From an uncultured Rikenellaceae bacterium (GTDB lineage Bacteria; Bacteroidota; Bacteroidia; Bacteroidales; Rikenellaceae), in the NCBI GenBank assembly GCA_944321925.1, contig CALUND010000017.1:62001-126000 (forward strand): DNA of 64,000 nucleotides. The letters are read 5' to 3'. Both the position numbers and the translations under genes were made by a program. The notes beneath the pieces were generated by a model. That model had not been told where the DNA came from, did no database searches, and saw nothing but the letters and a program-made list of their open reading frames with translations. Below, in pieces: positions 1 to 7,858 of the stretch (positions within the stretch are counted from its first letter, which is position 1; the number at the start of each line of letters is the position of its first letter).

Positions 1-259
1 CGATGAAGCTGAGGAAACTCAGGTCCACATCATGGAACGATTCGCTGAGCCACGAAAGGGCTCCGGCTTTGAGGACATACTCGTTGAGCAACCAGTTGAG
101 AGGGACCGTAACCGCCATCACGAAGGTCACGGCAACACCCAAACCCATGGCGGTCTTGACGCTCTTCGAAACGGCGATGTAGGAACACATGCCGAAGAAG
201 AAGGCGAAGACCATGTTGTCGATAAAGATCGACTTGATAAATATGTTCAGACTTTCCAT
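1..259 (-). CDS. nqrE: Na+-NQR subunit E (partial, C-terminus beyond left edge)
   Basis: Integral inner-membrane subunit of the sodium-pumping NADH:quinone oxidoreductase, which couples NADH oxidation and quinone reduction to Na+ export. The visible 86 codons start at an ATG ending at 259 and encode a hydrophobic protein opening MESLNIFIKSIFIDNMVFAF, followed by a second hydrophobic stretch and the LNWLLNEYVLK segment typical of NqrE. The frame is still open at position 1, so over half of a protein of about 200 residues is missing. It lies 14 bases after nqrD and is the last visible gene of a leftward nqrABCDE operon; nqrF would be expected just outside the window. Confidence 0.93.
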   Translation of the reverse strand, partial: MESLNIFIKSIFIDNMVFAFFFGMCSYIAVSKSVKTAMGLGVAVTFVMAVTVPLNWLLNEYVLKAGALSWLSESFHDVDLSFLSFI

Positions 260-273
260 ATCTTATCTCTCCC

Positions 274-915
274 CTATTTTTCGATCAGATCTTTGTTGCG
301 GCTGCGGTGTATCCAGATGATGAGGCCGACCAGGATGAGGGCCATGGGCGGGAGCAGCATGAGACCGTTGTTGGCGTAGAATCCGCCGTTCTGGATGTAC
401 CAACTTGCGGGGATCACCGACACGCCCCAGAGCGTACCGTTTCCGAGCAGTTCGCGGAAGAAAGCCACGACGATCAGAATCATACCGTAACCGAGTCCGT
501 TGCCTATACCATCGAGGAACGAAGGCCACGGTTTGTTACCGAGAGCGAAAGCCTCCACGCGACCCATGATGATACAGTTCGTGATGATCAGACCCACATA
601 TACGGAGAGTTGCTTGCTCACGTCGTATACATACGCCTTGAGGACCTGATCGACGAGGATCACCAGGGCGGCGATCACGACCAGCTGGACGATGATGCGG
701 ATCCGATCGGGAATACCCTTCCGAAGCGCCGACATAATGAGGTTGGAGAAGGCGGTGACCACCGTCACGGACATCGCCATCACAAAGGCCGGTTTAAGCT
801 GTGCGGTGACCGCAAGCGCCGAGCAGATACCGAGGATCTGGACGATGACCGGATTGTTTTTGTTCAGAGGACCGAACAGGTATTTCATGTTTTTGCTATT
901 CATGGCATTCAGCAT
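274..915 (-). CDS. nqrD: Na+-NQR subunit D
   Basis: Membrane subunit of Na+-NQR, paired with NqrE around the intramembrane iron site. The 213-residue product has about six hydrophobic segments and family-typical stretches such as [20 protein letters not shown] near residue 20, [20 protein letters not shown] in the middle and [20 protein letters not shown] towards the end. The listed ATG (915) overlaps the 3' end of nqrC by 20 bases. In-frame ATGs at 903 and 888 would shorten the N-terminus by 4 or 9 residues and are equally plausible, since NqrD proteins usually begin shortly before the segment K(N)NPV. Translational coupling to nqrC is likely. Confidence 0.95.
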   Translation of the reverse strand: MLNAMNSKNMKYLFGPLNKNNPVIVQILGICSALAVTAQLKPAFVMAMSVTVVTAFSNLIMSALRKGIPDRIRIIVQLVVIAALVILVDQVLKAYVYDVSKQLSVYVGLIITNCIIMGRVEAFALGNKPWPSFLDGIGNGLGYGMILIVVAFFRELLGNGTLWGVSVIPASWYIQNGGFYANNGLMLLPPMALILVGLIIWIHRSRNKDLIEK

Positions 916-1795
916 TTAGAGGGTTAGCTGCATCGGCAGCAACGGCCAGCTGTTGTTCGATATAGGCTTTGTAGCCGGAGAGGCAATCGAGGAGCATCTG
1001 TTGTACTCCGCGCGAGGTGATTGTTCCGCCCGACACGGCATCCACGGCATTCGGATTGCCCGCCGAGGAGCCGGCACCTTTCAGGACGGCAATTGCCACC
1101 AGTTCGTCTCCGCTGAAGATGCTCTTGCCTTCGAATTGCGACTGGAATTTTTCGCCGGCGATTTCAGCGCCGAGACCCGGCGTCTCTCCCTTGTGGTCGA
1201 ATACCACACCCGAGATGGTCCGCCAATCGGAATTCAATGCCACATAGCCCCAGATCGGTCCCCAAAGGCCTTTCCCGTAGACCGGCAGGATGTAGCGCAC
1301 CTGACCGTCGACATTGCTGACAAAAACAGGCAGAAGTCGCTCTGCAGCCGGCTTGTCATATTCGGCCTTGATGTTTTTCAAGACTTCGAAAGCATTGCCG
1401 TCCACCCGTTCGCCAGCCTCGTTGACCAGGAATGCATCCGTAATATACTTATTGTATTCGTCGTTGATGTAGGCATTTTTATCGGCAGCCTCCGCAGCAC
1501 CGGCCCCTTGACCGATCGAAGCGAGAACGGCGCCCTTGGTCTCCAATTCGACATTGGCATTCTGGATCGGCTGGAGTTTCAAGGCAGCAAAAGCGAGAAC
1601 CGCAGCGACCAGCACGACCATCACCACCGAATAAGTAATGATGTAGGCATTGCTGTTCTTACCTCCGAGCAGCGGTTTTTTCTCTTCGGCTTCCAGGCGG
1701 AATTCGGAAGCCGGAGCCTTGCATACCGGACAGGTTTCGGGAGCCGAATCGCCTTCGTGGACATATCCACACACCGTACAGATATATTTTTTCAT
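896..1795 (-). CDS. nqrC: Na+-NQR subunit C with N-terminal rubredoxin-like domain
   Basis: FMN-carrying subunit of Na+-NQR. The 299-residue protein begins with a rubredoxin/rubrerythrin-type iron-binding module: Cys6-x2-Cys9-Gly and Cys22-Pro-x-Cys25 within the first 32 residues. After a short linker comes one transmembrane helix (about residues 49-70) and then the periplasmic FMN-binding domain, which ends with the flavinylation motif D-A-V-S-G-G-T-I-T; Thr258 is the predicted FMN attachment site. Ordinary NqrC starts at the membrane anchor, so the first 45 residues are an addition. The start is the only ATG that includes the Cys motif, 8 bases after the nqrB stop, and there is no stop or frame break between the domains. 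The topology would leave the iron module on the cytoplasmic side (inference). Confidence 0.95.
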   Translation of the reverse strand: MKKYICTVCGYVHEGDSAPETCPVCKAPASEFRLEAEEKKPLLGGKNSNAYIITYSVVMVVLVAAVLAFAALKLQPIQNANVELETKGAVLASIGQGAGAAEAADKNAYINDEYNKYITDAFLVNEAGERVDGNAFEVLKNIKAEYDKPAAERLLPVFVSNVDGQVRYILPVYGKGLWGPIWGYVALNSDWRTISGVVFDHKGETPGLGAEIAGEKFQSQFEGKSIFSGDELVAIAVLKGAGSSAGNPNAVDAVSGGTITSRGVQQMLLDCLSGYKAYIEQQLAVAADAANPLNAECHE

Positions 1796-1803
1796 ATTCT
1801 CCC

Positions 1804-2976
1804 CTATTTTGCAAGTTTAAGACGTTTGTTACGACGGTTGATATTGGCCTGTACCACGTAATGGTCCACCAGCGGCGCCAAAGCGTTCATAAAGAGGATG
1901 GCCAACATCATGCCTTCGGGATATCCGGGGTTCACCACGCGAATCATCACGGCCAATGCGCCGATCAAAAATCCGACGATGCATTTTCCCACGTTGGTCT
2001 GAGCCGAAGTGACCGGATCCGTCGCCATGAAAACGGCACCGAAAGCGAAACCGCCCAGAATCAGGTGATACCATGCCGGCATGGTCATGTATTCGTTGGC
2101 TCCGATCAGGTTGAACAGCAGACCCATCAGATAGCCTCCGACGAAGACGCTGAGCATCGTACGCCAACTGGCCACACCGGTCCAGAGCAGGATGACCGCA
2201 CCGATGAGGATCGCCACCGTCGATGTTTCGCCGATACTTCCCGGAATCGTTCCGAGGAACCAACTCTGCACATCGGCATGAGCGAGGGTTTCGTGTACAT
2301 TCTCCGAGAGCTGCGTAAGCGGCGTAGCGCCCGAATAGCCATCGATACCCTCACCGGCGAGCAAACCGGCGGTCCAAACATCTTCACCCGAAATATAAGG
2401 AGTATAAGCGAAGAAGACGAATGCACGTGCCAACAGGGCGGGATTGAAGATATTCATACCCGTACCACCGAACACCTCTTTACCGATAATAACGGCGAAA
2501 GCAGTCGCTACGGCAACCATCCAGAGAGGCACGTCGATCGGCATGATCATCGGGATCAGCAGACCCGACACGAGGAATCCTTCGTTCACCTCATGGCCGC
2601 GGATCTGTGCAGCTGCGAACTCGATACCGAGACCGACCACGTAGGAGACCACGATCATCGGCAACATCCGCAGGAATCCGAACCAGAAGCAGGACCAGAC
2701 GCTTGCAGCGGCAACGGCATCGCCCACCGCACGGAAATGCTGGAGGCCGACGTTATACATACCGAAGAGGAGGGCCGGGAGCAGAGCCACGACCACCACG
2801 ATCATTACGCGCTTGATATCGTTGCAATCGCGTATATGGGCTCCTTTCCGAGTCACCGTATTGGGCACGAAGAGGAAAGTTTCGAATGCGTCGAAAGTGG
2901 AGTGGAGCTTACTGAGCTTGCCGCCCTCCGAGAAGGTGGGACGGAGCTTGTCCAAAAGGTTTCTAATTGCTTTCAT
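1804..2976 (-). CDS. nqrB: Na+-NQR subunit B
   Basis: Membrane subunit that carries a covalent FMN and takes part in Na+ translocation and quinone reduction. The 390-residue protein has about ten hydrophobic segments from residue 55 onward. The flavin attachment motif S-G-A-T occurs at residues 215-218 within GYSGATPLTQ, with Thr218 as the predicted FMN ester site. The N-terminal region (residues 1-50) is hydrophilic and includes FVPNTVTRKGAHIRD, characteristic of the family. It starts one base after the nqrA stop and precedes nqrC by 8 bases, so it is cotranscribed with both. Confidence 0.96.
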   Translation of the reverse strand: MKAIRNLLDKLRPTFSEGGKLSKLHSTFDAFETFLFVPNTVTRKGAHIRDCNDIKRVMIVVVVALLPALLFGMYNVGLQHFRAVGDAVAAASVWSCFWFGFLRMLPMIVVSYVVGLGIEFAAAQIRGHEVNEGFLVSGLLIPMIMPIDVPLWMVAVATAFAVIIGKEVFGGTGMNIFNPALLARAFVFFAYTPYISGEDVWTAGLLAGEGIDGYSGATPLTQLSENVHETLAHADVQSWFLGTIPGSIGETSTVAILIGAVILLWTGVASWRTMLSVFVGGYLMGLLFNLIGANEYMTMPAWYHLILGGFAFGAVFMATDPVTSAQTNVGKCIVGFLIGALAVMIRVVNPGYPEGMMLAILFMNALAPLVDHYVVQANINRRNKRLKLAK

Positions 2977-2977
2977 T

Positions 2978-4339
2978 TTAGTTCAGCTCTTTGATCATCA
3001 AGTTAATACCATCGCGCACGATGGATTGTATCTCGGTTTTGGACGGGTCGACGAATTCGCAAAGAGCCAAATCCTCCTCCACCACCTCGTAGATGCCGAG
3101 ATTCTCCATCTTGTCGATATCGCCGGCGATAATCGCTTTCAGCAGATACATGGGATAGATATCCATCGGGAGATATTTGTCGAACAGGCCCGTCACGATC
3201 AGGGCGCGGTGACCTCCGTTCAGATTGGTGTCGAGCACATACTCCCGACGCGGGAAGAGCCAGGAGAAATAGGCGTGCGACACGGAGAATTTCTTGAATC
3301 GGGGCATTGCCCAGCCGAGGAACTCGAAACGGTCACCCTCCGGAATCACCGTAATCTGATTGGCATAAAAAGTAAGCCATCCCGTGGACTCTACGCGCGT
3401 TCCAGTCAGCACATTTCCGCTGATAACGCGCACTTTCCCACCATCCCGCTGAGGCAATATGTTGGAAGGTTTCACGACCGATGAAACAGCAGCTCCTGCA
3501 ATCACCTGCACATATTGCGCATCGACCACTTCCGAACCGGTAAGGGCGATGATACGCGTCATATCGACCACGCCGCGATTGAAAAGACGTCCGATGATTG
3601 CCAGATCCTGCACGTTGACCGTCCATACGATATCGCCCTTGTTGATCGGGTCGATATGGTGGATCTGGACGCCGACATTACCGGCCGGATGGGGTCCAGC
3701 AAAGAGGTGTTGTTCTACGCCCTTCACCCGATTCAGGACGCCTTCGGTGCCGGCACGGAGTGAAAGATGGACTTTCCCCGAAGTAAATTTCTGGAGAACT
3801 TCCACACCCTTGTTAAGGTTTTCCAACTCGTCCTTCAGCACGAAGTTCATATCCGGAGCGAGCGGAGCGCTGTCGAACCCGGAGATGAATACGGCCTTCG
3901 GCGTATCGGCCGGATTGGCGATGATGCCGTAGGGGCGCTGCATGATCATGGGCCAAAGACCGGCCTGCAGCAGAACGGCCGCCACATCCTCCCGTGCATA
4001 AGAATCGAGCGGTTGGATCTCGAATTTTTCGTAAGTTTGCTTTGCATCGGGAGTTACCACGATGCTGAGCACTTTCCGTTTTTCTCCGCGATTGATGGCA
4101 GCAACGACGCCGCTGACCGGCGAGGTAAAGAGCATCTGCTCGCTACCCTTGCGGAAAAAGAGCGGAGAGCCGGCCTTCACCTGATCGCCCACTTTGACGA
4201 GCAGTTTCGGCGTGACACCCTCGAAGTCGGGAGGCATAACCGCATAACTCTCTGCCATAGCGGCTTTTGTAAGTCTGGGTTTTGCCTCTCCCACCAAATG
4301 AATGTCGAGCCCTCTTTTGAGTTTAACGATATTCGACAT
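2978..4339 (-). CDS. nqrA: Na+-NQR subunit A
   Basis: Peripheral cytoplasmic subunit of Na+-NQR implicated in quinone binding. The 453-residue product opens with MSNIVKLKRGLDIHLVGEA, the family N-terminus, followed by the barrel-sandwich region (VKVGDQVKAGSPLFFRKGSE, then TSPVSGVVAAINRGEKRKVL). The central part contains GPHPAGNVGVQIHHIDPI, and the C-terminal part matches the SLBB-like end of NqrA. It has no signal peptide or membrane helix. It is the promoter-proximal gene of the nqr operon, with a consensus -7 element about 56 bases upstream of the ATG. Confidence 0.96.
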   Translation of the reverse strand: MSNIVKLKRGLDIHLVGEAKPRLTKAAMAESYAVMPPDFEGVTPKLLVKVGDQVKAGSPLFFRKGSEQMLFTSPVSGVVAAINRGEKRKVLSIVVTPDAKQTYEKFEIQPLDSYAREDVAAVLLQAGLWPMIMQRPYGIIANPADTPKAVFISGFDSAPLAPDMNFVLKDELENLNKGVEVLQKFTSGKVHLSLRAGTEGVLNRVKGVEQHLFAGPHPAGNVGVQIHHIDPINKGDIVWTVNVQDLAIIGRLFNRGVVDMTRIIALTGSEVVDAQYVQVIAGAAVSSVVKPSNILPQRDGGKVRVISGNVLTGTRVESTGWLTFYANQITVIPEGDRFEFLGWAMPRFKKFSVSHAYFSWLFPRREYVLDTNLNGGHRALIVTGLFDKYLPMDIYPMYLLKAIIAGDIDKMENLGIYEVVEEDLALCEFVDPSKTEIQSIVRDGINLMIKELN

Positions 4340-4394
4340 TGGAAATAGTTGTATTTATTGGATTTTAGAGATTTAAGCATTCAGGATTCCGGCG

Positions 4395-4403
4395 GCAAAT
4401 GTA
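4395..4403 (-). promoter_or_regulatory. Putative nqr operon promoter (-7 element)
   Basis: On the minus strand the sequence reads TACATTTGC, an exact match to the Bacteroidetes TAnnTTTG -7 box, which would place transcription start roughly 50 bases before nqrA. No clear TTTG -33 element is seen at the usual 19-21 base spacing, so the assignment rests on the -7 box and position. Confidence 0.5.
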
Positions 4404-4691
4404 CATAAAAAAATCCTATTTACATGCGCTTTGTTAGCATAAAAACAGTAACTCCGAAAAAGAATTTTCGGCCACTCCCTGCGGTAAAAAGGAGAAATGC
4501 CTCTCATTCATTGCCGAAGCGCAACCATTCTCCATGAATTTTGCCTCATCCTATTGTATCGTTGTTGCAAAAAGCCTTTCGCGAAGCATGATTTCCGCCC
4601 CGGCGCTTCTCAAAACGAAGGCCATTGCATTCTCGTTAAAAAAACGACGAGAAGCCAGAATTCCCAACCTTCCGTTTCCGGTAAAAAGAAA

Positions 4692-4715
4692 GGGCGCCTC
4701 CACGCGGAGGCGCCC
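4692..4715 (-). terminator. Rho-independent terminator after the fimbrillin-like block
   Basis: A perfect 10-bp G+C-rich stem (4692-4701 with 4706-4715) and 4-base loop, followed on the minus strand by a T-rich run. It begins 27 bases after the stop codon of the leftward gene ending at 4742. Confidence 0.85.
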
Positions 4716-4741
4716 TGTTCTCGCATTCAAAATCAGATTGG

Positions 4742-6922
4742 CTATTCCTTCACACAACGTACCGAAATTCCGGTAGCCAATTGCTCATAGTTACCTTTAC
4801 CCATGGAGGCAAAGTTTCCGTTGCTGAATACGTTCATACGATACGCATATCCTGCACTCGAACCCGTCATCGTGGTATTCGTTGCCATGAAGATAGAAAC
4901 AGAGGCATTGTCGTCCGTAGCAAAACGTTTATTCATCGGATTACCTGATCCATAAGCAAGATATCCCGTCCCGGGGAAATACATGGTAGTCTGATCCTCC
5001 GGGAGAAGGATCGTTTCGCCATCCTCATCCAAACTCTTTGCTCCCTTGATGTAGAAATGGAATCCTTCCGTTTCCGAACAGTCTATAATGATCTGTTTTG
5101 CGTTCCCCGAGAAAACGTCGATATCCTCAGCGACATTGTATTTCCACATATTGGCAACGGATGTATTGGTCGGTGCATTCGAACCGTCCGATGTAACGAA
5201 CAGGAACGCTTCGGGATCGGGCACTCTCCAGCCTACAGGACACGGGTCATAGATGCTCTTTTGACCACTACCTATCGCTGTATTATTACCGGTATTGCCC
5301 CACAATGCAGCCCAACCATCGGTTGCCTTTGCACCTTTCAGACCCATCCAGGCGTAAGGAACTCCAACCAACGACGTCCCATTAGACTGATGAGGAGTAA
5401 TATATTCCCTCGGATGCGCAATCGAATAGTCGATCGCTTTTTGCCACTCGCTATTGCTGCTTATGATTTGTCCGACAGGCTTTTTAGGTACATACTCCGT
5501 ACCGTTCATTACTGTTTTCGATGCAGGATCATAATAAGCTTTGAAATAGTTCCAACCATTCATGGCTTTCGAACCCGGGAACGGGTCTTTCCGCCCCCAC
5601 TGGTATTGCATTCCCAAAGAATTCGACAGATCAGCCCAAGTGCCCAGGCTACCATTGCTATAGGCGCCGAGGTTACGGTCCATCATAATGACATCGCCGT
5701 CCACTGCGGGATGCTCGATGCTTTGAGCGGTTGCTTCCGGATCGAATCCCTCTACGCACCACATATGCCAACTCCATACGATATTGCTGTCAGCATCTGC
5801 AGCTGCGATCACCACATTACCGGGAACCATCGGATCGGCAGTCTTGAAATAGATATACCCATCGCGCAATTTCACACTGTTCAGCAAGATGGTCGTATCC
5901 ATCGTAAGATCGCAGCCTGATCCCATGTCATCTGTAAGAGAGGATGTCTGCGTTGGATCCGGATAAGGTGTCACGATCGACCAGAGCGAATATGCAAATG
6001 CGGGATTGATCGACTTCGGAGCGATGTTACCGACAGTTGCACCATTACCCTGTACATCAGCGCGGAAACGATACCACGTATTCGATTGGTTCACCACGTA
6101 GCAGTTGGCCGTTCCGTTGGCACTGAGGTCCACGACATTCTCCATATCGGGATCGGCTCCGAGTGTAATGACATTACTCGTACCGCCTACTACATTAAAG
6201 GCCTCTTTGAGGGTGAATTCGTAGCTCTTTGTACCATCGCTCACCGTAATGGCAGTACCAGCAGGCAATTCCTGCGGGATAACAAGAGCCTGGAAACTGC
6301 TCTCGCTAAGGGCATAAGCAGTCACCTCTTCTGCAGGTTGTGCGGTATAAACGCCGGTTGCAAGATTCAAATTAGCACTTATCGCAGCATTAATCGTAGC
6401 GACAGGTGAAGGTGCTGTAAACGTAGCATCGTAAATGTTCAGATTGAGTACTGCTGCCGTTTTCTGGAACTGAAGCTCAACAAACGTATTTGCTTGCGGA
6501 GTCACCATTTGGGCGACACGCAATGTGCTGCACGCAGGCAGTCCCGTACTTTGGTTAGCAGCAACAGCGACTGCCACCGAAGGATTCTCGCCTTCCTGAT
6601 AAGGATAGTAAGCCACCATTTCTACCTGCCCACGATCGAGCGGATAGTAAAGAGTCTCATCGGAAGCCAGACGGCCATCGGCCAAAACGGTCAATTTGAC
6701 ATTCTGAATGTACGGGGTACTCTCGCCCACTTCCGTTACGAACAGACCTACCACGTCGCCAGCTTCGAAAGCCGATCCGGTCATACGGCCTGCATCGGCG
6801 ACAGATACACGGAGTTCGATAGGAATCTGGCCCGAAGTTCCGTCGCTATTTAAATCGTTATCCTTGGTACAGCCAGCAAAAAGTGCTGCGGCGGCAAGGA
6901 ACGTAATATAAAATCTTTTCAT
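4742..6922 (-). CDS. Fimbrillin-like surface lipoprotein with FISUMP-like C-terminus
   Basis: The 726-residue product has a lipoprotein signal with the acylated Cys at residue 18 (LFAGC) followed by TKDND, an acidic/Lys pattern like Bacteroidetes surface-export signals. Residues of about 30-270 resemble the Mfa-like fimbrillin family: an FEAGDVVGLFVTE strand, a YYPLDRGQVEMVAYYPYQEG segment and a conserved hydrophobic core. The C-terminal half carries features of the Fibrobacter succinogenes major paralogous (FISUMP) domain: an MMDRNLGAYSN segment, YQWGRKDPFPG and YDPCPVGWRVPDPEAF. It is the last and most divergent of four tandem paralogues, 27 bases after its upstream neighbour. Likely a cell-surface or fimbria-associated protein; whether it polymerises or decorates a fimbria is not shown by the sequence. 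Confidence 0.75.
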   Translation of the reverse strand: MKRFYITFLAAAALFAGCTKDNDLNSDGTSGQIPIELRVSVADAGRMTGSAFEAGDVVGLFVTEVGESTPYIQNVKLTVLADGRLASDETLYYPLDRGQVEMVAYYPYQEGENPSVAVAVAANQSTGLPACSTLRVAQMVTPQANTFVELQFQKTAAVLNLNIYDATFTAPSPVATINAAISANLNLATGVYTAQPAEEVTAYALSESSFQALVIPQELPAGTAITVSDGTKSYEFTLKEAFNVVGGTSNVITLGADPDMENVVDLSANGTANCYVVNQSNTWYRFRADVQGNGATVGNIAPKSINPAFAYSLWSIVTPYPDPTQTSSLTDDMGSGCDLTMDTTILLNSVKLRDGYIYFKTADPMVPGNVVIAAADADSNIVWSWHMWCVEGFDPEATAQSIEHPAVDGDVIMMDRNLGAYSNGSLGTWADLSNSLGMQYQWGRKDPFPGSKAMNGWNYFKAYYDPASKTVMNGTEYVPKKPVGQIISSNSEWQKAIDYSIAHPREYITPHQSNGTSLVGVPYAWMGLKGAKATDGWAALWGNTGNNTAIGSGQKSIYDPCPVGWRVPDPEAFLFVTSDGSNAPTNTSVANMWKYNVAEDIDVFSGNAKQIIIDCSETEGFHFYIKGAKSLDEDGETILLPEDQTTMYFPGTGYLAYGSGNPMNKRFATDDNASVSIFMATNTTMTGSSAGYAYRMNVFSNGNFASMGKGNYEQLATGISVRCVKE

Positions 6923-6949
6923 GGTTTTATCTCTTTTTTACTTTTCCTT

Positions 6950-7825
6950 TTATTCGTTTACTGTCGGGCCGCCTACAAAGATATTGTCGCCTTCGTCCCA
7001 GTCTGCAATCGAGCAGGATACGTATACCTTAATGTATTCATCCACCTGAACGGTAACTTTTATAATATTGTTCTTACCGCCTTCGAGTTTCACCTCTTTG
7101 GATGCCACGATATCGAACGACTGCCCTTCCAAAGTAACAATGCTACCCAGCTTCGTTCCTTGCGCAATGGTTTGCGGAAGGACGATTGCCGTTCTGCCAT
7201 CCTTGAGTTGGAGGGCCTGAGCGGCACCCAGATCAGAAACCTCTCCGGTCTGAATATTCAATTTACCCGAAGTTGCAAGAGAAAGCGAAGCACCTACAGC
7301 CTCTTCACGTTCTGCCGTAGCGCCAACACCTGTCATCTCTACATCAACGGTAACTTTAGCCATCAGATGGTTGAATTTAAGAGATACCGGAGAATAGCTC
7401 GGTTCCTGCCCCGATACGGCTGCAGCGAGCACATCGTAGTCCGACCAGACGAACGTTTCGGCATCCTGATCTTGAGGAACTTCAATTGTTGCCGGATTCA
7501 CCGGATTCTCCTGATAAGGATAGTAAGCAAAGATATCCACAGAAGCCGCACCAGCGGGATAATAGAGCTCCTCCGAAGCGATTAATGCGGACGAATATGC
7601 CGTCAATTTTTCATTCGTGTAAACGGGAGTTTGTCCGTTCGTCACATAAAGGCCGACGAGATCGCCCTCTTCGAATGCGACATCCGTCACACGCGGTGCG
7701 ATAACCTCTCCCTGTAATTTAAGGGGAATGGTTCCGTCATTCGGGACAGTGGTATTTGCATCGTCTTTAGAGCAGCCGGCCAACAGGGCAGAAGCCGCAA
7801 TAAATGCTACAAAAATTTTTTTCAT
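6950..7825 (-). CDS. Short fimbrillin-like lipoprotein without the C-terminal domain
   Basis: The 291-residue product has a lipoprotein signal (Cys18 in LLAGC, then SKDDA) and the Mfa-like fimbrillin segment: FEEGDLVGLYVTNGQTPVY, a YYPAGAASVDIFAYYPYQEN segment, and SLKFNHLMAKVTVDVEMTG. It stops after the second beta-rich half (IIKVTVQVDEYIKVYVSCSI) with WDEGDNIFVGG and lacks the FISUMP-like domain that its three neighbours share. There is no frameshift remnant after the stop, so it appears to be a complete short member rather than a broken gene. It sits 33 bases after the upstream paralogue and 27 bases before the next, in the same transcription unit. A major-subunit-like role is possible but unproven. 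Confidence 0.75.
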   Translation of the reverse strand: MKKIFVAFIAASALLAGCSKDDANTTVPNDGTIPLKLQGEVIAPRVTDVAFEEGDLVGLYVTNGQTPVYTNEKLTAYSSALIASEELYYPAGAASVDIFAYYPYQENPVNPATIEVPQDQDAETFVWSDYDVLAAAVSGQEPSYSPVSLKFNHLMAKVTVDVEMTGVGATAEREEAVGASLSLATSGKLNIQTGEVSDLGAAQALQLKDGRTAIVLPQTIAQGTKLGSIVTLEGQSFDIVASKEVKLEGGKNNIIKVTVQVDEYIKVYVSCSIADWDEGDNIFVGGPTVNE

Positions 7826-7858
7826 TGTCGTATCTTTTTATTTTTATTCGCGTGATAA

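Larger units (their letters stand above)
4340..4741. other. Intergenic stretch between nqrA and the fimbrillin-like block
   Basis: About 400 bases without a credible gene. It holds the nqr promoter candidate near 4400 and a terminator hairpin at 4692-4715. Short frames on both strands between 4497 and 4790 have no recognisable protein features. Nothing else was seen. Confidence 0.6.

Noticed and set aside
4497..4790. Plus-strand frame of 97 codons between nqrA and the fimbrillin-like block
   Set aside because: It overlaps a terminator and the end of a clear gene, with no recognisable features.
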